Shown: positions 1 through 7,687, numbered from the stretch's first letter. The stretch: DNA of 15,786 nt from Pedobacter sp. UBA1951 (GCA_002336465.1 DDEP01000237.1:1-15786), one strand, 5' to 3'. Notes: a model not told the origin generated them from the letters alone. Program-made: numbers and translations.

Positions 1-197
1 GATATTCCTATTTTACCATAATTTCCAGACAAAGTATTTCCGAAATAATTGATCAGATAACCTAGACAACCCAGCATTAAAAGAATGCCTAAAAATTTAG
101 GTAAGAATGTTGATTTATAAACTAAGTACCCAAAAGGTAAAAGCCATAAACCCCAAAATACTGTAGCTACAAAAATGCCACTGATGAAATCAGGAGT
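1..197 (-). pseudogene. 5'-truncated DUF4386-family membrane protein remnant (runs off left edge)
   Basis: The minus strand is open from about 197 to the window edge (65 codons) and encodes hydrophobic sequence containing FWGLWLLPFGYLVYKS followed by FLPKFLGILLMLG and GYLIN. This is the pattern I associate with the later transmembrane part of DUF4386 proteins, a family of small multi-helix membrane proteins of unknown function. There is no ATG, GTG or TTG before this conserved stretch. An in-frame TGA lies at 198-200, and the sulfurtransferase gene ends only about 50 bases upstream, so the usual first 100 or more residues have no room. I therefore read it as a decayed or truncated copy, oriented like the genes to its right. 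A single frameshift is unlikely to explain it, because the other two frames also close within the spacer. The 3' end is outside the window. Family assignment is from recalled resemblance, moderately sure. Confidence 0.55.
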
Positions 198-246
198 TCA
201 AGTATTATCCTGATTATTCTTTTAGATTTTTGTCGTTAATGTATTT

Positions 247-1101
247 TTATTGGTTTCCGGTTTCAATCTTTTTGTTGTTTCTGCTCCACTCACTCCATGA
301 ACCTACATAAAGTTTTGGCAAGTCTAATCCCGCATAAGCAATTGCCAATAGTGTATGGCATGCAGTTACACCAGAACCACAGTGTACAATAATGTTTTCA
401 CTTTTATTAATCGTATCGAATTTCTTTTCGTACTTGGTTCTTAATATTTCAGGATTTAAAAACAACCCATTGCTATCTAAATTTTCTGTAAATGGGATAT
501 TGATTGCACCTGGAATATGGCCTGCAACCAAATCAATCGGTTCTGTAATCCCAGCATAACGTTGGGCATCTCTTACATCAATTACAATATGGTGCAGATC
601 TGTTGAAACAGCTTCCACTTCATCTATTGAGGCAAGAGGTAATTGCCAGTTATCAACAGGATAGGGCTCTGTTAGGGTTTTTATAGATTCTATTTTTGAA
701 CTTAAAGGAAAATGATTTTTTTTAGCTTCGCTCAAACCACCATTCAATACCTGAACTTTTTCATGGCCAACAGCTTTTAACATCCACCAAAATCTTGCTG
801 CGGCATTCGAACCGTTTTTATCATCGTAAACTACCACATGGCTATGGCCTGAAATTCCCATGTTAGATAAAGTTTTGGCAAAATCCTTAATATCAGGTAG
901 GGGATGTCTTCCTCCATTGGCCGGATTACTTTTGACGGCTGCCAAATGAGTATCTAGGTCGATAAATATTGCGCCTTCTAAATGCTCATTCTCATAATTA
1001 GACCTTGCATTTTTACCATTGCTGGCATCAACTAAAATTAGATCAGAAGATCTATGCTTTTTTAAAAGTTCTGCAACTTCAATGATAGGAGAAATTTTCA
1101 T
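247..1101 (-). CDS. sseA: Two-domain sulfurtransferase (3-mercaptopyruvate/thiosulfate sulfurtransferase)
   Basis: The 284-residue protein has two tandem rhodanese domains: an inactive N-terminal one (about 1-140, with RFWWMLK at about 103 and VLNGGL at about 118) and a catalytic C-terminal one (about 155-275). The active-site loop is CGSGVTAC with nucleophile Cys241. Glycine and serine after the Cys, rather than Arg-Lys, is the pattern of mercaptopyruvate sulfurtransferases such as E. coli SseA; classical thiosulfate rhodaneses have CRKGVT. It would move sulfane sulfur from 3-mercaptopyruvate to thiol or cyanide acceptors in the cytoplasm. No signal peptide is present and the length matches SseA (281 residues). 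The ATG lies 2 bp after the stop of the upstream DUF1080 gene, so the two are probably co-transcribed and may be translationally coupled. Substrate preference is inferred from the loop only. Confidence 0.9.
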   Translation of the reverse strand: MKISPIIEVAELLKKHRSSDLILVDASNGKNARSNYENEHLEGAIFIDLDTHLAAVKSNPANGGRHPLPDIKDFAKTLSNMGISGHSHVVVYDDKNGSNAAARFWWMLKAVGHEKVQVLNGGLSEAKKNHFPLSSKIESIKTLTEPYPVDNWQLPLASIDEVEAVSTDLHHIVIDVRDAQRYAGITEPIDLVAGHIPGAINIPFTENLDSNGLFLNPEILRTKYEKKFDTINKSENIIVHCGSGVTACHTLLAIAYAGLDLPKLYVGSWSEWSRNNKKIETGNQ

Positions 1102-1103
1102 GT

Positions 1104-1940
1104 TTATTTCTCTGTTCTAAGTTTTGCCAAAACCTTTTCTAATTTTTTCTGGTCATTTACATAAGGTTGCAGATCAAATAATTTTACTACCCTAAACTGT
1201 ACGGGATGGCTTTCGCTCTGTAAAGAAATGTAACCACCGGTTAATGCTTTTCCATCTTGTTTAACGGCAGGATCGTAATTGCTTACATTGCCTCCGCCAA
1301 TTTTAGGATGGTTGTAAGTAAGCACAGTATCGCCATTAATGATATGTTTGATAATAGAATCACCTAAAACCAGAAACTCGGCAGTAACCCATTGTTCGCC
1401 ATGATAGGTTTTTGAATTGCTGTTGAGACAATGTGGGGTAAACAATTTATCTTTAATTTCTATGGTAGTACCTGGTGTACACACATTGCCTGTTGGTCTT
1501 TCGTCTTTACCATTGCCACCTAATAATTGTCCTTCAATAGAAATGGGGAAATCCTGATCTTGGAGCATTGTTGCCGGATCCTGGCAATGCAACATCACAC
1601 CGCTGTTGCGCAGCGCCCAGCCTTCGCCACCTTTTGCCTGTTCGCCAACAAAGCGATATTCTACTCTGATGAGATAGTTCGAAAATGGCTTTTTATAGAA
1701 AATATGTCCGTATTGTTGGTTAAAAGTATCATAAGCATCGTACTTTACCTTTAAAATGCCATCTTCTACGTAAAAAGTATTGCCAAAATTTTCGTTGTAA
1801 GCGTGCTTGCTAATCTTTATGTTCCAGTCTTTAAGGTCTTTGCCATTGAATAGGTTGATCCAACCTTTTTGCGCAAATGCGGTTGTATGGCACGTAAAAA
1901 ATACGCATAACATTAAAGCTAGCCTTTTTTTCTTCATCAT
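1104..1940 (-). CDS. Secreted DUF1080 (3-keto-disaccharide hydrolase-like) protein
   Basis: The 278-residue protein starts with a clear Sec signal peptide (MMKKKR, hydrophobic core, TAFA then Gln24). The mature part opens with GWINLFNGKDLKDW (26-39), the hallmark start of DUF1080/PF06439 domains, which have a concanavalin-like jelly-roll fold. Further family features are RNSGVMLH (111-118) and FPISIEGQLLGG (131-142). Members characterised in Bacteroides hydrolyse 3-keto-glycosides made by partner oxidoreductases; many others are unassigned. The protein probably acts in the periplasm or at the surface. No GFO/IDH oxidoreductase or SusCD pair is adjacent, so a specific sugar pathway cannot be named. 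The gene lies 37 bp after cmk and 2 bp before sseA. Two consecutive ATGs are possible starts (1940 or 1937); the difference is one residue. Confidence 0.88.
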   Translation of the reverse strand: MMKKKRLALMLCVFFTCHTTAFAQKGWINLFNGKDLKDWNIKISKHAYNENFGNTFYVEDGILKVKYDAYDTFNQQYGHIFYKKPFSNYLIRVEYRFVGEQAKGGEGWALRNSGVMLHCQDPATMLQDQDFPISIEGQLLGGNGKDERPTGNVCTPGTTIEIKDKLFTPHCLNSNSKTYHGEQWVTAEFLVLGDSIIKHIINGDTVLTYNHPKIGGGNVSNYDPAVKQDGKALTGGYISLQSESHPVQFRVVKLFDLQPYVNDQKKLEKVLAKLRTEK

Positions 1941-1944
1941 GTAT

Positions 1945-1977
1945 TAAAGATAGAAAAAGGCAGTTAAAGAAATACAA
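1945..1977 (-). promoter_or_regulatory. Possible promoter before the DUF1080 gene
   Basis: On the minus strand, TTG (1977-1975), a 22-nt spacer and TATCTTTA (1952-1945) resemble the Bacteroidota pattern TTTG-N19-23-TAnnTTTG with one mismatch in the downstream box. The box ends 4 nt before the first ATG and 7 nt before the second. If used, the transcript would be almost leaderless. AT-rich sequence makes such matches common, so this is weak; read-through from cmk is the alternative. Confidence 0.25.
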
Positions 1978-2664
1978 CTAAGCGATGTTTTTTAATAAAG
2001 GCTCTACCTTATCCAAAGCAAATTTTAATTGCTCTTCTTCGGTAAGGTTGGTGTTATCTAAAACAATTGCATCTTCGGCGCGTGTTAACGGACTTTCTGC
2101 TCTCGTGGTATCAGCATAATCGCGGTGTGCAAGATTTTCAAAAACATCTTCAAGCGTAGTTTCAGTATCGCCTTTAGATTGCAGTTCTCTGAAACGTCTT
2201 TCTGCTCTTACCTTAGGATCTGCCGTCATAAAGAATTTTATCTGTGCATCGGGAAAAACAGCAGTACCAATATCACGACCATCCATTACAATGTTTTTGG
2301 ATTTGCCCATGCGTTGCTGTTGTTTTACCATATCATGCCTTACTTCTTTGATGGCAGATACGGGGCTTACGGCTTCAGATACGTACATCAGTCTAATTTC
2401 TTCCGATACTTCTTCGCCGTTTAATAAAATATGAGACTGGTAATCTCGTGAGTGGAAATTGAGTTCTATTTTTTCTAAAGCCTGTTTAACGGCTTCTATG
2501 TTGTTGATGTCGATTTGGTTTTTAAGGAAATAAAGTGTTACGGCCCTGTACATTGCTCCGCTATCGATATAAATAAACCCTAATTTCTTAGCCAAAGCCT
2601 TTGCTAAGGTACTTTTTCCGCATGATGAATAACCATCAATGGCGACAACCAAATTTTTTCTCAT
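1978..2664 (-). CDS. cmk: Cytidylate kinase (CMP/dCMP kinase)
   Basis: This 228-residue cytoplasmic kinase phosphorylates CMP and dCMP to the diphosphates using ATP in pyrimidine salvage and nucleotide recycling. It begins with the P-loop GYSSCGKST (11-19), followed by the CMP-site motif DSGAMYRAV (34-42) and the highly diagnostic DGRDIGTAVFPDA (128-140). The arginine-rich lid AERRFREL (154-161) is also present. Length matches bacterial Cmk (about 225). The S-S-C wording in the P-loop differs from the GPSGSGKST common in Proteobacteria, but the Gly-Lys-Ser/Thr core is intact. The ATG start puts the P-loop at the expected distance. It is the first gene of a minus-strand series with the DUF1080 and sseA genes and diverges from arfB. 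Confidence 0.97.
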   Translation of the reverse strand: MRKNLVVAIDGYSSCGKSTLAKALAKKLGFIYIDSGAMYRAVTLYFLKNQIDINNIEAVKQALEKIELNFHSRDYQSHILLNGEEVSEEIRLMYVSEAVSPVSAIKEVRHDMVKQQQRMGKSKNIVMDGRDIGTAVFPDAQIKFFMTADPKVRAERRFRELQSKGDTETTLEDVFENLAHRDYADTTRAESPLTRAEDAIVLDNTNLTEEEQLKFALDKVEPLLKNIA

Positions 2665-2672
2665 TACAAATG

Positions 2673-2680
2673 CAAAGTTA
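2673..2680 (-). promoter_or_regulatory. cmk: Perfect TAnnTTTG box before cmk
   Basis: TAACTTTG on the minus strand (2680 to 2673) is an exact match to the Bacteroidota -7 box. No TTTG stands about 20 nt upstream, so only half of the consensus is seen. The box ends 8 nt before the cmk ATG, implying a very short leader or none if it is used. Confidence 0.4.
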
Positions 2681-2851
2681 AAAAAAGACTTTAAAAGCTA
2701 TATCTAAAACTTTAGGATAAAGGTACTTTTCAAAATGATCTTTAAGAAAATTTTCTAATAAACTGGTGTTAAGCTTTTTGTAAACGTAGCGCTTTTGTTT
2801 TGTTGTTAAAAAGCATAATTTAACCTCTTCAAATTTTAAAAAGATACATTC

Positions 2852-3262
2852 ATGCTGCCATTAATAGACGATATCAAAAAAGTAGTGACCTTTAAAACTT
2901 CACGCAGTGGGGGTAAAGGAGGGCAAAATGTAAATAAGGTTTCGAGTAAGGTAGAATTACTTTTTAATATTGATGACGTTGATTTTTTTACAGACGAAGA
3001 AAAAATCCGTTTAAAAGAAACATTGGCTTCAAGGCTAGATAGTGAAGGTGTATTGCATATTGTATCGCAGGAAGACAGAAGTCAGCTACTGAACAAGCAG
3101 CGTGCAATGCTAAAATTGATTGGCCTTCTTAAGTCGGGATTGAAGGTACAAAAGGAGAGAAGGGCAACCAAAATACCAAAAGCCGTTAAAGAAAAACGCT
3201 TGGCCAATAAAGCTCAACTTGCTCAAAAGAAAGAGGGGAGAAAGAAACCGAACTGGGATTGA
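2852..3262 (+). CDS. arfB: Alternative ribosome-rescue factor ArfB (peptidyl-tRNA hydrolase on stalled ribosomes)
   Basis: The 136-residue protein is a class-I release-factor catalytic domain without the codon-recognition domains. The motif SRSGGKGGQNVNK contains the catalytic GGQ at residues 23-25. The C-terminal third (about 105-136) is Lys/Arg-rich and ends KKPNWD; in E. coli ArfB (YaeJ, 140 residues) the equivalent basic tail enters the empty mRNA channel of a stalled ribosome. The predicted role is therefore hydrolysis of peptidyl-tRNA on ribosomes without a stop codon in the A site, alongside or in place of trans-translation. The short length excludes RF1 or RF2. The gene diverges from cmk across a 187-bp spacer and converges on the LpxR-like gene; no clear terminator hairpin lies after it. 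A weak promoter-like pair (TTTG at 2794-2797, TAATTTAA at 2816-2823) lies upstream. Confidence 0.93.
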   Translation: MLPLIDDIKKVVTFKTSRSGGKGGQNVNKVSSKVELLFNIDDVDFFTDEEKIRLKETLASRLDSEGVLHIVSQEDRSQLLNKQRAMLKLIGLLKSGLKVQKERRATKIPKAVKEKRLANKAQLAQKKEGRKKPNWD

Positions 3263-3274
3263 TATCGATGTTCA

Positions 3275-3341
3275 TTAGATGTTAGTATTTAGATACGAGA
3301 CGTGAGACTTTCGTTTTTCGTTAATAGGTGCTCGTTAATAG
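3275..3341 (+). repeat. Short degenerate direct repeats between arfB and the LpxR-like gene
   Basis: The 104-bp convergent spacer holds several small repeats: TTAGAT at 3275-3280 and 3289-3294, with a variant TTAGTA between them; GAGAC at 3297-3301 and 3304-3308; and an exact 10-mer TCGTTAATAG at 3318-3327 and 3332-3341. Together they look like a patch of degenerate intergenic repeat rather than random sequence. No hairpin terminator is evident. The repeats are directly visible; their nature is not known. Confidence 0.5.
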
Positions 3342-3366
3342 TTTTTTGGCTTTTAGCTTTCTGTTG

Positions 3367-4335
3367 TTAATTAAAACGATAATACATAGATATACTGCCA
3401 TACTGATGAGGTTTAGCTGTACTTTTAACTTCTCTTGATTTAAAAATAAGATGATAATCTAAAGTAAAACGAGGTGTACTGTAATTAAAACCGATTTGCT
3501 GTGCAAATACCCATGGTTTTACGCCAAAAGTTACCGGACTATTATGGTTAAACATACTGCCTTCAATGGTGGCATCGTAAGCAACATAATTCAGTTGCGG
3601 TTTTGCATAGAAGAAAAATTCATTTCTTACCAATTTAGGTGTTTTGCCATTATGGCTCACCACTGCATTTGTATAGGCACTGTTAAACAATTGGTTTATA
3701 GCACCAGTTCTGAATAAGATGCCAGCACCAGCACCACTAAAAGCTGTACCTAAATTACCATACCCTTCAAAACTAAAATCTGTTTTTTGGTCTTCGCTGC
3801 GGTGAAGTAAATGCGTGTATTGTGCTGTAAGGTTAGCTGTTACTCCATTATTTATTTGGTATTCCCAACCTTCAACCTCGTAAAAACCTACAATTTTATG
3901 TAGCAATTTTTGCGCTTCTTCGCCCAGTGCACTAGCATTAATTGTACCTATCTCTAAACCTGTTTTTAATGCGCTTTCATTTTTATAGAGAAGGTTTACA
4001 TTAACAGCCCCGTATAAATAGGCGGCAAAAGGACGGTCTTGCCGTTCTTTTTGCGGGCTGTAGCCTGATATTGGGTTATACATTTTTTGGGCAGCAGTAA
4101 GTTCATAAGTCAGTTTTTCGAGCTTGTTGCCCAACTTTTGTTGGTTTACTGCTCTCCTGAAATTAACGAAAAGCCCATTGGTGTAATATCTATCTTGACC
4201 GTACCATAAATAAGAGTCATTATCGCTTTTAAAACCGAATTCGTTCTTGTATTCTTGCGCTTTGCCTTGTAGGGTTAAACCAACTAGCAGCAAAGCACAA
4301 GATAAGATTTTATTTAGCGCAGATAGCTTAATCAA
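3367..4335 (-). CDS. Outer-membrane LpxR-like (DUF2219) beta-barrel protein
   Basis: The 322-residue protein has a signal peptide (residues 1-27, cleavage likely after KAQ) and a series of amphipathic strands ending in YYRFN, a typical outer-membrane barrel terminus. It matches the lipid A deacylase LpxR/DUF2219 family: an early acidic FKSDNDSYL (N39-D40), then DRYYTNG (48-54), RPFAAYLYG (101-109) and LLHKIVG...EGW (about 144-157). In Salmonella LpxR the Asn-Asp pair and a later His and Glu are catalytic; N39, D40, H146 and E153 or E155 are the likely counterparts here, by eye only. LpxR removes the 3'-acyloxyacyl chain from lipid A. The start must be TTG (4335-4333): an in-frame TAA lies five codons upstream, no ATG is available, and the signal peptide begins at once. 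The gene overlaps the lon stop by 8 bp. Confidence 0.78.
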   Translation of the reverse strand: MIKLSALNKILSCALLLVGLTLQGKAQEYKNEFGFKSDNDSYLWYGQDRYYTNGLFVNFRRAVNQQKLGNKLEKLTYELTAAQKMYNPISGYSPQKERQDRPFAAYLYGAVNVNLLYKNESALKTGLEIGTINASALGEEAQKLLHKIVGFYEVEGWEYQINNGVTANLTAQYTHLLHRSEDQKTDFSFEGYGNLGTAFSGAGAGILFRTGAINQLFNSAYTNAVVSHNGKTPKLVRNEFFFYAKPQLNYVAYDATIEGSMFNHNSPVTFGVKPWVFAQQIGFNYSTPRFTLDYHLIFKSREVKSTAKPHQYGSISMYYRFN

Positions 4336-6796
4336 CTTTATTGGATTTTATACTCAGGTCAATAGGATCTTTAACTTTGTCTTTGGTTAAAGCTAGATCG
4401 ATTACTTCTTTCATTTCGCTAACATAATGAAATTTGAGGTCTTTAATGTAGTCTTCTTTGATCTCGAGAATATCTTTTCTATTTGATTTGCATAAAATGA
4501 TTTCTTTGATGTTTGCTCGTTTGGCAGCAAGTATTTTCTCTTTGATACCACCAACAGGTAAGACTTTACCGCGTAAAGTAATCTCGCCAGTCATAGCTAC
4601 ATTAGATTTTACTTTACGTTGCGTAAATGCAGAAGTAAGTGCAGTTAGCATGGTTATACCTGCAGATGGACCATCTTTAGGTGTAGCGCCTGCCGGAACG
4701 TGTATATGCACATCAAAATGATCAAATAATCTGTAATCTATATTGAATTTTTCTGAATGTGCTCTTAAGTATGCAAGTGCAATTACAGCAGATTCTTTCA
4801 TTACATCGCCCAAATTACCAGTTAGGGTAAGTTTTCCTTTGCCTGGGCTTAAACTCGCTTCAATAAATAAGATATCGCCACCAACCTGTGTCCAAGCCAG
4901 ACCAGTTACCACACCAGCAACTTCATTGCCTTCGTACAGATCTTTATCAAAAATAGGGGCACCTAAAATGCGCTCTACATCTTCGTCATTTAAACTGATG
5001 TCGTGTGGTTCTTCCATTGCTATTTTGGTGGCCGTACCTCTTACCAAACTGCCAATTTTCTTTTCTAAACCACGTACACCGCTTTCTCTTGTATAATCTT
5101 CAATTACCTTTTCAATTACACTATTTTTAAGTGTAATGTCTTTGCTTGCCAAACCATGTGCTTCACGTTGTTTTGGCAAAAGGTATTTTTTGGCAATTTC
5201 TATTTTCTCTTCGATAGTATAGCCGTTTACCTCTATAATTTCCATACGATCTAGCAAAGCAGGTTGTATGGTGCTTAATGTATTTGCTGTAGCAATGAAC
5301 AATACGTTAGACAAATCAAAATTGGTTTCTACGTAATGGTCATTAAACTCATGGTTTTGCTCTGGATCTAATACCTCAAGTAGGGCAGAAGAAGGATCGC
5401 CCCTAAAATCAGAACCTACTTTATCGATTTCATCTAATACGAAAACAGGATTGGCAGCTCCGGCTTTTTTAATAGATTGCATGATACGTCCGGGCATAGC
5501 ACCAATATAAGTTTTACGATGCCCACGTATTTCGGCCTCATCTCTTACGCCGCCTAATGCCATACGTACATATTTACGGTTAAGCGCTTTGGCTATAGAT
5601 CTTCCCAAAGAAGTTTTACCTACTCCGGGAGGGCCTACTAAGCATAAGATAGGCGCTTTCATATCCTTTTTAAGCTTTAAAACAGCTAAATATTCTATGA
5701 TACGTTGCTTAACTTTTTCGAGCCCAAAATGATCTTTGTCTAAAGTGCGTTGCGCACGTTTAAGGTCAAAGTTATCTTTGGTAAAATTGTTCCAAGGCAG
5801 ATCCAATAATAGCTCCAGATAATTCATCTGAATAGAATAATCAGGTGCCTGAGGATTCATCCTGCCTAATTTCTCAAGTTCTTTATCAAAATGTTCTGCT
5901 GTTTCTTTAGCCCATTTTTTCTTTTTAGCACGTGCTTTTAAAGCTTCAAATTCTAAATCTATAGAATTTCCACCCAACTCTTCTTGAATGGTTTTTAGCT
6001 GCTGATTTAGAAAATAATCACGTTGTTGCTTATCTAAATCGGTTCTTACCTTAGATTGGATTTGGTTTTTTAACTCGAGCATTTGCAACTCGGTAGTCAA
6101 TAGATCCATAATCGTCTCTGCACGTTTGCGCAAGTTGTTCATCTCAAGCATTTTCTGCTTTTCTTCAACATCAGCATTCATGTTTGATGAGATGAAGTTG
6201 ATCAAGAAAGAAGTACTTTCGATGTTTTTCAAGGCAATGGCTGCTTCGCTCGGAATATTAGGCGAAAGCTGTATGATCTGCGTTGACATCTCGCGGATAG
6301 AAGCTACCAAAGTCTTAAATTCTTTGTCTTCTTTATGCTTGGTTTCGGTAAATTTAGCTACAATGGCTTTAAAGAAAGGTTCAGACTGTACCTCCTGTAC
6401 CAATTGAAAGCGTTGTTTTCCTTGTATGATTACCGTGGTATTGCCATCGGGCATCTGCAGCATTTTAATGATCTGTGCTACTGTACCTACCGTATTAAGT
6501 TGGTCAAAAGTAGGATCTTCTATAGAAACATCTTTTTGAGAAACTACACCTATAACCTTATCGCCTTTGTAGGCTTCTTTGATCAGTTTAATAGATTTAT
6601 CTCTGCCAATTGTAATAGGAATTACAACACCCGGAAATAAAACCGTGTTTCTGAGCGGGAGAATAGAAAGTATTTCGGGAGTTTCCTCGTTGTTCATGTC
6701 TTCCTCGTCCTGCTGAGACATGAGCGGAAAAAACTCTGTGTCTTCACTTATGATCGGTAATGCGTTACTAAAATCGAAAGGATCTTGTTTGCTCAT
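4328..6796 (-). CDS. lon: ATP-dependent protease La (Lon)
   Basis: This LonA-type protease of 822 residues degrades misfolded and regulatory proteins in the cytoplasm as a ring hexamer. After an acidic N-terminal extension (about 1-40) comes the LON substrate-binding domain (about 42-250; ILSILPLRNTVLFPG), a coiled-coil region, then the AAA+ module with Walker A GPPGVGKTS (388-396) and Walker B VFVLDEID (451-458). The protease domain has the catalytic Ser711 in KDGPSAGI and Lys754 in GGIKEKILAA, spaced exactly as in E. coli Lon (S679, K722). I chose the ATG at 6796: the reading frame extends to a TTG at 6823, but MSKQDPFDF is the natural start. The stop overlaps the TTG start of the LpxR-like gene, so the two are probably co-transcribed. 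No hairpin or known heat-shock box was recognised upstream. Confidence 0.97.
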   Translation of the reverse strand: MSKQDPFDFSNALPIISEDTEFFPLMSQQDEEDMNNEETPEILSILPLRNTVLFPGVVIPITIGRDKSIKLIKEAYKGDKVIGVVSQKDVSIEDPTFDQLNTVGTVAQIIKMLQMPDGNTTVIIQGKQRFQLVQEVQSEPFFKAIVAKFTETKHKEDKEFKTLVASIREMSTQIIQLSPNIPSEAAIALKNIESTSFLINFISSNMNADVEEKQKMLEMNNLRKRAETIMDLLTTELQMLELKNQIQSKVRTDLDKQQRDYFLNQQLKTIQEELGGNSIDLEFEALKARAKKKKWAKETAEHFDKELEKLGRMNPQAPDYSIQMNYLELLLDLPWNNFTKDNFDLKRAQRTLDKDHFGLEKVKQRIIEYLAVLKLKKDMKAPILCLVGPPGVGKTSLGRSIAKALNRKYVRMALGGVRDEAEIRGHRKTYIGAMPGRIMQSIKKAGAANPVFVLDEIDKVGSDFRGDPSSALLEVLDPEQNHEFNDHYVETNFDLSNVLFIATANTLSTIQPALLDRMEIIEVNGYTIEEKIEIAKKYLLPKQREAHGLASKDITLKNSVIEKVIEDYTRESGVRGLEKKIGSLVRGTATKIAMEEPHDISLNDEDVERILGAPIFDKDLYEGNEVAGVVTGLAWTQVGGDILFIEASLSPGKGKLTLTGNLGDVMKESAVIALAYLRAHSEKFNIDYRLFDHFDVHIHVPAGATPKDGPSAGITMLTALTSAFTQRKVKSNVAMTGEITLRGKVLPVGGIKEKILAAKRANIKEIILCKSNRKDILEIKEDYIKDLKFHYVSEMKEVIDLALTKDKVKDPIDLSIKSNKVD

Positions 6797-7060
6797 TAAA
6801 TTTATATATGATTTAAACGCCAATGTGGCAGTTTATGATTGACTAAATTATTTTTTGTTATGATATTCTAAAATTCAACTCTTGTGCCAAAGCATATAGA
6901 AGCTATAAGTACTGTAAAAAAGTCAGTATTAAAAAAAAGAATATGTCCATCATATTTAACACTTTTTTACGTTAAAAGAAGCAAAGATTATCGTAAAAGA
7001 TGTATTTTGCACTTTCTTTGCAAAGATTTTTTATATATTTAGATAAAAAGAAACCCTTAA
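6797..7060. promoter_or_regulatory. Divergent spacer between lon and the TPR gene, with symmetric and repeated elements
   Basis: This 264-bp gene-free stretch should carry the promoters of both divergent genes. Visible elements are an inverted repeat TTTAAC-N10-GTTAAA (6955-6960 and 6971-6976), a 9-bp direct repeat GCAAAGATT (6981-6989 and 7020-7028), and a perfect 10-bp palindrome CTTTGCAAAG (7016-7025) overlapping the second repeat copy. A promoter-like box TATATTTA lies at 7034-7041, 19 nt before the TPR start. No convincing promoter pair is seen for lon. No CIRCE-type element was found. Regulatory function is inferred from position only. Confidence 0.4.
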
Positions 7061-7687
7061 ATGGTAAAAGTTAAAAAAAGTTTATTGCTAGGCGCCATTG
7101 TATGTTTAGCTGCGAATAGTTTTGCGCAAAGTAATTTTGAGAAGCTTGGTGCCCAGGCGTGGATGAAGGGAGATTTTAAAACTGCTGTTGTACAATTAGA
7201 GAAAGCAGACAGTAATGACCCATCTAATATTAACGTGTTAAAAATGTTAGGTTATTCTTATTTTCAATGTGCCGATTATGAGAATGCGGTAAGTACTTAT
7301 ACTCGCCTTGTAGCCTTGAAAACGGATGATTATTCTGCCTATTACTACAGAGGCAAAGCGTATTTGAATATTGCAAATGCTTCTAAGGAGGATATGAGCC
7401 AAACCCGTGATAACCTCTATGCCAATGCCATTAAAGATTTTACCAAGGCTATGGAAATTAACGGGGAGGAAGATATCCAAATTCTACAGAACAGAGGCAT
7501 AGCTTATAAGGATTATGGTATTTTTAAATCGTATAAGATTAAAAAGGCCGTTGATAAAACCAATTGTGTGGCCTTGCTGAATAAATCAATCAATGATTTT
7601 CAGAAAATAATGACGATGCAACCGCTCAGAAAAGATATTGTATCTCTTATAGATTACGTAAAGGCGCAGATAGCCAGCTTGAAATAA
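7061..7687 (+). CDS. Exported tetratricopeptide-repeat protein
   Basis: The 208-residue protein has a Sec signal peptide (MVKVKK, hydrophobic core, cleavage after SFA22) and then helical TPR-like repeats at about 26-58 (WMKGDFKTAVVQLEKA), 60-92 (LGYSYFQCADYENAVSTYTR) and 94-134 (YYYRGKAYLNIA through AIKDFTKAMEI), with a further helical segment to the end. Repeats of this kind form a superhelical scaffold for protein-protein contacts. The signal peptide places it in the periplasm or attached to the envelope; there is no lipobox Cys. No enzymatic domain is present and no specific partner can be named. The third repeat is interrupted by an insertion at about 108-118 (SKEDMSQTRDN). It stands alone, divergent from lon, and ends 1 bp before a strong bidirectional terminator. 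Confidence 0.85.
   Translation: MVKVKKSLLLGAIVCLAANSFAQSNFEKLGAQAWMKGDFKTAVVQLEKADSNDPSNINVLKMLGYSYFQCADYENAVSTYTRLVALKTDDYSAYYYRGKAYLNIANASKEDMSQTRDNLYANAIKDFTKAMEINGEEDIQILQNRGIAYKDYGIFKSYKIKKAVDKTNCVALLNKSINDFQKIMTMQPLRKDIVSLIDYVKAQIASLK

Noticed and set aside
2765..2817. Possible hairpin GCTTTTT...AAAAAGC upstream of arfB
   Set aside because: The arms are only A/T-rich 7-mers about 30 nt apart and are expected by chance in this composition.
4458..5096. Open frames of 87 and 117 codons on the plus strand inside lon
   Set aside because: They are antisense shadows of a strongly conserved coding sequence, with no recognisable domain and no own promoter.
6794..6823. Longer N-terminus of Lon beginning nine codons upstream
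   Set aside because: The extra start is TTG and the ATG at 6796 gives the natural N-terminus MSKQDPFDF, so the shorter form is preferred.
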